This document shows positions 42,271-47,482 of a DNA stretch of 47,482 bases, in pieces. The position numbers were made by a program, and so were the translations under genes. Location of the stretch: positions 1 to 47,482 of the IMG/VR virus record IMGVR_UViG_3300020162_000708; one strand, written 5' to 3'. The stretch is from a virus. Under the pieces are notes generated by a model, which did no database searches, was not told the origin of the DNA, and worked only from the letters and a program-made list of their open reading frames with translations. Positions within the stretch are counted from its first letter, which is position 1; the number at the start of each line of letters is the position of its first letter.

Positions 42271-44424
42271 ATGGCTTTAAGCTTATCATCTCCAGGGATT
42301 AGCGTAAGAGAAGTAGATCTAACTAGAGGTGGTATTCAAAATACCACTTTAATATCTGCAGGAATTGCAGCGCCTTTCGCTAAAGGACCTGTTAATCAAA
42401 TTATTACTATTAGAAATGAAGATGAATTAAAAAGAGTTTTTGGAACTCCATCTAACAATGATTATCATTATGAGCATTGGTATTCAGCATCAAACTTCCT
42501 TTCATATGGAGGAAGTTTAAAAGTAGTAAGATGTAATGGAACTAATCTCAAAAATGCTAATGCTGGGGTTGGAGTAGGATCTACTGCACTTAAAATTGAA
42601 AATTATGATGTTTATAAAGCATCTTATGAAAATTCAACCTCATTCTATTGGGCAGCAAGAGAACCTGGATATTGGGCAGAAGAGTTAAAAGTTTGTTTCA
42701 TTGACTACCTTGCAGACCAAACTCTTTCTGGAATCAATACTACTGGAGTCAGTGTTGGTTATGGGGTTACTCAAGCATTAACTGGAACTATTGCTGGTGT
42801 TGGAACAACTTCAGTAGCATCTGGGTTCTTAAAGGGAATTATTACTGGAGTGGGATCTTCAGAACTTTATGTTAGAGTAGTTTCTAAAGTTGTTGGTGGT
42901 GTAGAGACTACCCAAAACTACACAGAAAACAGTTCTTATTCATTCGCAGCAACATCATTAAATATAGTTAATAATTCTGGGACCACAGCAACAGCAGCAA
43001 CTCCATCTAATGTTAATGATTGGTATAATAGTCAAAATATCTTAGACATTGCAAAAGGTGATTCTGCAACTATTCCATGGAAGAGTATTGCTCCAAAACC
43101 AACCACTAATGCTTATGTGACAGAAAGAGGTGGTTCTAATGATGCAATGCATATTGTTGTTATTGATAGTAAAAAGTCAGGAAACATTTCAGGAACATCT
43201 CAAACTATTCTTGAAAAGTTTGTAAACCTATCAAAAGCTACAGATGCTACAATTTCTCCATCAACTAAAATCTATTATAGAGATTATATTGGATTAAATT
43301 CTAGATACATTTTTGCAGGCAAATCTCTTGGAAATGCTACAGATTCTTACTGGGGCATAGATCCAGTTGCAGTTAAATTCTCATCTGCATTTACTGTACA
43401 ATCAGAAACTGCAGGATATTGGGGAGTAGAATCAGAAAATACTACATTTAATTCAATTGGTAATGCTTCATTCATTTTAAGTAATGGTAAAGATTATAAT
43501 GGAGCAGAAGGAGGATTCTCTGTATCACTATCAGATCTTACTACTGCATATGATAGATTTGCTAATGATGCTGAAGTAGATATTACTTATTTACTACAAG
43601 GTGGAGCTTCTTTAAGTAAGCAAGAGGAGCAAGCTAAAGCTAACAAACTTATTAGTATTGCAGAATCTAGAAAAGATTGTATTGCATTTATTTCTCCATC
43701 TAGGGATACTGTTGTAAATGTTACTCCACAATCTACACAACTTGACAATGTTCTTTCATTCTTTAGTCCATTAACATCTTCATCATATGCAGTGTTTGAT
43801 AGTGGATATCAATATGTTTATGATAGGTTTAATCAGCAGTTTGTTTACATCCCATGTTCATCAGACATTGCAGGAGTCTGTGTCAGAACTGATATTAATC
43901 AATTCCCTTGGTATTCACCAGCAGGAAAAACTAGAGGTTCTCTGAAATTCACAATTAAATTAGCATACAACCCAGGACAATCTGATAGAGATGAGCTATA
44001 TGCTCAAAGAATTAATCCCATTATTTCTTCTCCAGGGTCTGGAATTATCCTATTTGGAGATAAAACTGCACTATCTTATCAATCTGCATTTGATAGAATT
44101 AATGTTAGAAAACTCTTTATTGCTATTGAGCAAGCAGTTGCATCTGCTGCAGATGATCAATTATTTGAATTTAATGATGCAACCACAAGAGCAAACTTCA
44201 TTAACATTGTTGAACCATACTTAAGAGATGTACAAGTTAAGAGAGGAATTAGTGATTACTTATTAATTTGTGATGAATCAAACAACACTCCAGATGTAAT
44301 TGATAGAAATGAATTTATTGCTGACATTTATGTGAAACCTGCAAGATCAATTAACTTTATTGGTCTTACATTTGTTGCCACCAGAACTGGGGTTTCATTT
44401 GAGACAGTTGTAGGTACAGTTTAA
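42271..44424 (+). CDS. 18: Tail sheath protein gp18
   Basis: A 717-residue protein (T4 gp18: 659). The N-terminus (SLSSPGISVREVDLTRGGIQ), the segment FVYIPCSSDIAGVCVRTDIN and the C-terminal YVKPARSINFIGLTFVATRT are typical of T4-like sheath proteins. It forms the contractile sheath around the gp19 tube. A perfect late promoter and a strong Shine-Dalgarno precede it. A Ser/Thr/Gly-rich part (about 155-245) is probably a surface domain. Confidence 0.95.
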   Translation: MALSLSSPGISVREVDLTRGGIQNTTLISAGIAAPFAKGPVNQIITIRNEDELKRVFGTPSNNDYHYEHWYSASNFLSYGGSLKVVRCNGTNLKNANAGVGVGSTALKIENYDVYKASYENSTSFYWAAREPGYWAEELKVCFIDYLADQTLSGINTTGVSVGYGVTQALTGTIAGVGTTSVASGFLKGIITGVGSSELYVRVVSKVVGGVETTQNYTENSSYSFAATSLNIVNNSGTTATAATPSNVNDWYNSQNILDIAKGDSATIPWKSIAPKPTTNAYVTERGGSNDAMHIVVIDSKKSGNISGTSQTILEKFVNLSKATDATISPSTKIYYRDYIGLNSRYIFAGKSLGNATDSYWGIDPVAVKFSSAFTVQSETAGYWGVESENTTFNSIGNASFILSNGKDYNGAEGGFSVSLSDLTTAYDRFANDAEVDITYLLQGGASLSKQEEQAKANKLISIAESRKDCIAFISPSRDTVVNVTPQSTQLDNVLSFFSPLTSSSYAVFDSGYQYVYDRFNQQFVYIPCSSDIAGVCVRTDINQFPWYSPAGKTRGSLKFTIKLAYNPGQSDRDELYAQRINPIISSPGSGIILFGDKTALSYQSAFDRINVRKLFIAIEQAVASAADDQLFEFNDATTRANFINIVEPYLRDVQVKRGISDYLLICDESNNTPDVIDRNEFIADIYVKPARSINFIGLTFVATRTGVSFETVVGTV

Positions 44425-44444
44425 TTTAAATAGGAGAAACTAAC

Positions 44445-45095
44445 ATGGCTAGATTTCAAGACAGAACTATTGATGCCTTTAAAACAAAATTAAAGGGTGG
44501 TGGTGCACGCAGCAACTTATTTGAAGTTACTTTTGACAGTAGTAATTCTGGAGCAAGTGGTGGTGTTCCCAGTGGAAGATTTTTCCAAGAAATTGGAATT
44601 TCATTTGATCAGGGAGATCTAATGATGATCAAGGCAGCTAGTATGCCTGCATCAACTATTGCTGAAATTCCAGTTCCTTTTAGAGGTAGAACTCTTAAGA
44701 TTGCTGGAGACAGAACCTTTGATGTTTGGACAATCACAGTCATTAATGACACTGATTTCAAATGGAGAAGCTTTTTTGAAAGATGGATGAATTACATCAC
44801 TAAAGTATCTGATGGGTCTGGAACTATCGCTCCTGCTGATTACATGACAGACATGAGTGTTTCCCAACTCTCAAGAGGTCCTGTAGGTGCATTAGCAACC
44901 AGAGGAGAACAGAATGCCACTGAAATTCAAGTTTTGAGAAAGTACACAGTTCATAGTGTATTCCCAACCAGTGTTTCTGCTATTGATTTATCATACAACA
45001 ATGAAAATGAAATTGAAGAATTTACTGTAGATCTTCAAGTTCAATGGTGGGAAGCTAATGATGCTGCAGGATTAGCTAACTCCAGCATAGTCTAA
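44445..45095 (+). CDS. 19: Tail tube protein gp19
   Basis: A 216-residue protein (T4 gp19: 163). Recognised by KAASMPASTIAEIPVPFRGR and TFDVWTITVINDTDFKWRSF, typical for T4-like tube proteins. It follows the sheath gene behind AGGAG (44432-44436). A late-like TTTAAATA overlaps that ribosome binding site and is probably not used. Confidence 0.93.
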   Translation: MARFQDRTIDAFKTKLKGGGARSNLFEVTFDSSNSGASGGVPSGRFFQEIGISFDQGDLMMIKAASMPASTIAEIPVPFRGRTLKIAGDRTFDVWTITVINDTDFKWRSFFERWMNYITKVSDGSGTIAPADYMTDMSVSQLSRGPVGALATRGEQNATEIQVLRKYTVHSVFPTSVSAIDLSYNNENEIEEFTVDLQVQWWEANDAAGLANSSIV

Positions 45096-45098
45096 ATA
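45091..45098 (+). promoter_or_regulatory. Late promoter-like box
   Basis: TCTAAATA (45091-45098) overlaps the gp19 stop and lies 24 nt before the portal gene. One of the CTAAATA variants also seen before the collagen-like gene. Confidence 0.45.
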
Positions 45099-45121
45099 CT
45101 ATTACAGTTTAAAATTATACA

Positions 45122-46777
45122 ATGGCAAGACTTTTTGGGTTTTCACTTGAAGACGACAATAAATTACCAAAGGAAGCTATCTCCCCCGTCGCAGATAATA
45201 ATGAGGACGGGGTTGATTATTATTTAACTAGTGGTTTTTATGGTCAATATGTAGATATTGAAGGCGTTTATAGAAATGAATATGATTTAGTGAAAAGATA
45301 TAGAGAGATGGCACTTCATCCTGAATGTGATAGTGCTATTGAAAATGTCGTCAATGAAGCTATTGTAAGCGATCTTAATGATTCTCCAGTTGAAATTGAA
45401 CTAAGCAATCTAAATGCTAGTGATGGATTAAAGAAAATTATTAGAGAAGAATTTAAATACATTAAAGATCTCATGGATTTTGATAAAAAATCCCATGAGA
45501 TCTTTAAGAATTGGTACATAGATGGAAGAATTTTATATCATAAAGTTATAGATTTAAAAAAACCAGAAGAAGGTATCCAAGATATTAGATTTATGGATGC
45601 TTTGAAAACTAAATTTATCAGAAAGGAAAAGAAAAGATCTGATAATTATGCTTCAGTTTATAACAACAAACAAGAAGCTTCTGATTTCAATGAGCCAGAA
45701 ATAGAAGAATATTTTCTATATTTTCCTCTAGGAACTATTCAAAAAACTGCTGCAGCAAATAAAGGAATTCCAATTGCAAAAGATGCAGTTACCTTTGTAA
45801 CATCTGGTCTTGTAGATAGAAACAGACAACTTACTCTTTCATATCTACATAAAGCAATTAAAGCACTCAATCAATTAAGGATGATTGAAGATGCTCTTGT
45901 TATATACAGAATTTCTAGAGCACCAGAAAGAAGAATCTTTTACATTGATGTTGGCAACCTACCTAAGGTAAAGGCAGAGCAATACCTTAGGGATGTTATG
46001 AATCGCTATAGAAATAAACTAGTGTATGATGCAAGCACTGGTGAGATGAGAGATGATAAGAAGTTTATGAGTATGATGGAAGACTTCTGGTTGCCTCGTA
46101 GAGAAGGTGGCAGAGGGACTGAAATCACTACACTTCCTGGTGGTCAAAATCTAGGAGAACTGACTGATGTTCATTATTTCCAGAAAAAACTATTCAGAGC
46201 ACTGAATGTTCCAGAATCTAGAACTGCATCTGATGGTGGGTTTAATCTAGGAAGATCATCTGAAATTCTTAGAGATGAATTGATGTTTGGTAAGTTTGTA
46301 GGAAGACTAAGAAAGAGATTTAGCAATATCTTTCATGATATGCTTAAAACTCAGTTAATCCTAAAAAATATTGTAACCCCAGAAGATTGGGATAAAATGA
46401 GTGATCATATTCAATATGATTATCTCTATGATGGACATTTCTCAGAATTAAAAGATACTGAGTTAATGAATGAAAGACTTAATCTTATGGTTGCAATTCA
46501 ACCTTATATTGGAACTTACTACTCTAGAGATTATGTAAGGAGAAAAATCTTAAGGCAAACTGATCAAGAAATCTTTGATGAAGATAATCTAATGAAGCAG
46601 GAAATTGAAGATGGATTATATATGGATCCAAAATTAATGCCCCCAGTTGGTCCAGATGGAATGCCTTTAGATCCAATGGCAGCAGGTAATCAAACTATTG
46701 GAGCTAACCCAAAAGAACCTCAAATTACTGGAGCAGATAAAGCAACTTCAATAAATGTCAAGGGAGCTGAGATATAA
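45122..46777 (+). CDS. 20: Portal protein gp20
   Basis: A 551-residue protein (T4 gp20: 524). Characteristic segments are YREMALHPECDSAIENVVNE, IYRISRAPERRIFYIDVGNL and EDFWLPRREGGRGTEITTLP, the last two inside the region used for cyanophage g20 surveys. The dodecamer forms the DNA entry vertex and the base for head assembly. The C-terminus ends in a Pro/Gly-rich tail. Confidence 0.95.
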   Translation: MARLFGFSLEDDNKLPKEAISPVADNNEDGVDYYLTSGFYGQYVDIEGVYRNEYDLVKRYREMALHPECDSAIENVVNEAIVSDLNDSPVEIELSNLNASDGLKKIIREEFKYIKDLMDFDKKSHEIFKNWYIDGRILYHKVIDLKKPEEGIQDIRFMDALKTKFIRKEKKRSDNYASVYNNKQEASDFNEPEIEEYFLYFPLGTIQKTAAANKGIPIAKDAVTFVTSGLVDRNRQLTLSYLHKAIKALNQLRMIEDALVIYRISRAPERRIFYIDVGNLPKVKAEQYLRDVMNRYRNKLVYDASTGEMRDDKKFMSMMEDFWLPRREGGRGTEITTLPGGQNLGELTDVHYFQKKLFRALNVPESRTASDGGFNLGRSSEILRDELMFGKFVGRLRKRFSNIFHDMLKTQLILKNIVTPEDWDKMSDHIQYDYLYDGHFSELKDTELMNERLNLMVAIQPYIGTYYSRDYVRRKILRQTDQEIFDEDNLMKQEIEDGLYMDPKLMPPVGPDGMPLDPMAAGNQTIGANPKEPQITGADKATSINVKGAEI

Positions 46778-46780
46778 ATA
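46773..46780 (+). promoter_or_regulatory. Perfect T4 late promoter (prohead genes)
   Basis: TATAAATA (46773-46780) overlaps the portal stop codon and lies 22 nt before the next ATG. It would start the prohead core/protease operon that leaves the window. Confidence 0.75.
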
Positions 46781-46801
46781 CAATTAAACTACTTATTTTT
46801 T

Positions 46802-46969
46802 ATGGAATCTACTGCTGAATTAATGGATATGGTACTTACTGATGGTTCACCAGAAGAAGTGTCAGATAAAATTAAACAAATTTTATTTTCAAAGTCCTCA
46901 CAAATTATTGATGACTTGAAACCTCATGTTGCTCAAGATATGTTTGGTCAAACTTTTGATCAGGAGTAA
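46802..46969 (+). CDS. Small prohead core protein, gp67-like
   Basis: A 55-residue acidic helical protein directly behind the portal, where T4-like phages encode the prohead core protein gp67. The segment SPEEVSDKIKQILFSKSSQI and KPHVAQDMFGQ fits the family pattern, but the acidic tail of T4 gp67 (80 aa) is missing. It would be a scaffold component cleaved by the gp21 protease. Two stop codons (TAATAA) end it, and the next gene starts in the same frame right behind. Confidence 0.65.
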   Translation: MESTAELMDMVLTDGSPEEVSDKIKQILFSKSSQIIDDLKPHVAQDMFGQTFDQE

Positions 46970-46972
46970 TAA

Positions 46973-47482
46973 GTGGATGAAATTAACAACGAGTTAATTG
47001 AATTTTTTAAGACCATAAAGACTGCTAAAAAAGAAAAGGAAGAAGAAACTAAGTCTCTTATTGGAGATTCTTTAGAAAATTTTTTCACAACAGTAAAAGT
47101 TGCCAAAAAAGAAACCAAAGATGAGTTTCAAGAAATAATTGGCAACTCTTTTCTGGAGGATTTTGTAAAGCCTTTAGCAAAAGATTATAAACAAATTAAA
47201 GAACAAGTTGTAGAGATACAAACAGAAATACAAGAGGAATTAGAAAAGGAAGAAGAAGTTCAAGAAGTACAAGAAGAACCCAAAAAAGAACAGACATTGA
47301 TTGAAAAATCTTTGGGTCTTTTGTCTGAACCTTCTAATAAAAAAATGCAAAATGATCCTCTAACTCCATTAGACCAAAAGTTCGCAACACTTGAAGATTT
47401 ACAAAAACATTACAGCACTTTCCTTTCTCGTATTCAACAACAACTTTCCACATTAGGTGGAGGTGGAGAAACTCGTTTAAGA
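46973..47482 (+). CDS. Virion/prohead structural protein, 5' part (partial)
   Basis: Starts with GTG at 46973 after the tandem stops of the previous gene and runs off the right edge (170 codons visible). It is a charged, helical protein. Residues about 8-60 hold a tandem repeat (EFFKTIKTAKKEKEEETKSL and NFFTTVKVAKKETKDEF). Later come a Glu-rich part, TLIEKSLGLLSEP, DPLTPLDQKFATLEDLQKHY and QQQLSTLGGGGETRL, which I recall from cyanophage structural proteins located between gp20 and gp21. Confidence 0.75.
   Translation, partial: MDEINNELIEFFKTIKTAKKEKEEETKSLIGDSLENFFTTVKVAKKETKDEFQEIIGNSFLEDFVKPLAKDYKQIKEQVVEIQTEIQEELEKEEEVQEVQEEPKKEQTLIEKSLGLLSEPSNKKMQNDPLTPLDQKFATLEDLQKHYSTFLSRIQQQLSTLGGGGETRLR

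Noticed and set aside
44425-44432. TTTAAATA as a late promoter for gp19
   Set aside because: A start 6 nt behind it would remove the AGGAG ribosome binding site; more likely AT-rich spacer.
1-47482. CRISPR array, insertion sequence, integrase/attachment site, intein or intron
   Set aside because: No regularly spaced repeats, transposase, integrase or interrupted gene was found; the ten cassettes are irregularly spaced and have promoter structure.
1-47482. Photosynthesis or carbon-metabolism host genes (psbA, psbD, hli, talC and the like)
   Set aside because: None recognised; the cupredoxin domain is part of the protease gene and not a free plastocyanin.

Overview
The window is a piece of a T4-like (myovirus) phage genome, most probably a marine cyanophage. 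It is AT-rich, and every supported gene lies on the + strand. The right part carries the T4 morphogenesis genes in the order usual for marine T4-like phages: gp25, gp6, giant tail/baseplate proteins, gp8, gp13, gp14, gp15, gp16, gp17, gp18, gp19, gp20. T4-type late promoters (TATAAATA and variants) sit in front of many of them. A cyanobacterial host is suggested by three things: the resemblance of many proteins to cyanophage proteins, the tRNA-Arg(UCU) and tRNA-Thr(UGU) genes, and a cluster of TTTTCCACA sites, which is the cyanobacterial form of the DnaA box. The host is an inference.

Layout. (1) Positions 1-7850 are an accessory region of about 28 small, densely packed genes and two tRNA genes. 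They include a PD-(D/E)XK nuclease, a HAD-type phosphatase, an ArdA-like antirestriction protein, several small membrane or exported proteins, and many short acidic proteins of unknown function. Ten copies of one regulatory cassette are scattered through the first 6.7 kb. Each is a stem-loop followed by an extended -10 promoter, and in nine copies the -10 hexamer ends exactly 6 nt before an ATG, so the predicted mRNAs start on their own start codon (leaderless). The arrangement recalls the promoter/stem-loop (PeSL) shuffling cassettes described in T-even phages. (2) Positions 7811-8375 are mostly non-coding. They hold eight perfect TTTTCCACA boxes in 383 bp, a perfect 15-bp inverted repeat, AT-rich direct repeats and a textbook sigma70-type promoter: a candidate replication origin or DnaA-binding locus. 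(3) Positions 8376-10692 hold a small-gene operon, a glycosyltransferase and two short conserved-looking genes, closed by a clear rho-independent terminator. (4) Positions 10785-33206 are the baseplate/tail block, with giant proteins of 2784, 1022 and 2142 residues around gp8. (5) Positions 33222-38124 carry the neck genes gp13 and gp14, a collagen-like fibre protein and a subtilisin-like protease fused to a cupredoxin (plastocyanin-like) domain. (6) Positions 38158-47482 carry tail completion, terminase, sheath, tube, portal and the beginning of the prohead genes; the last gene runs off the window.

How the parts work together. Region 1 looks like the early, host-takeover segment, with many small units each carrying its own promoter. 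Region 2 may be where replication or the early/late switch is organised. From about 9.56 kb on, late promoters drive virion assembly: the baseplate wedge and fibres, the neck, the packaging motor and the contractile tail. Function calls for the structural genes rest on recognisable family sequence and gene order. Most small genes have no recognised function and are described only by what is visible.
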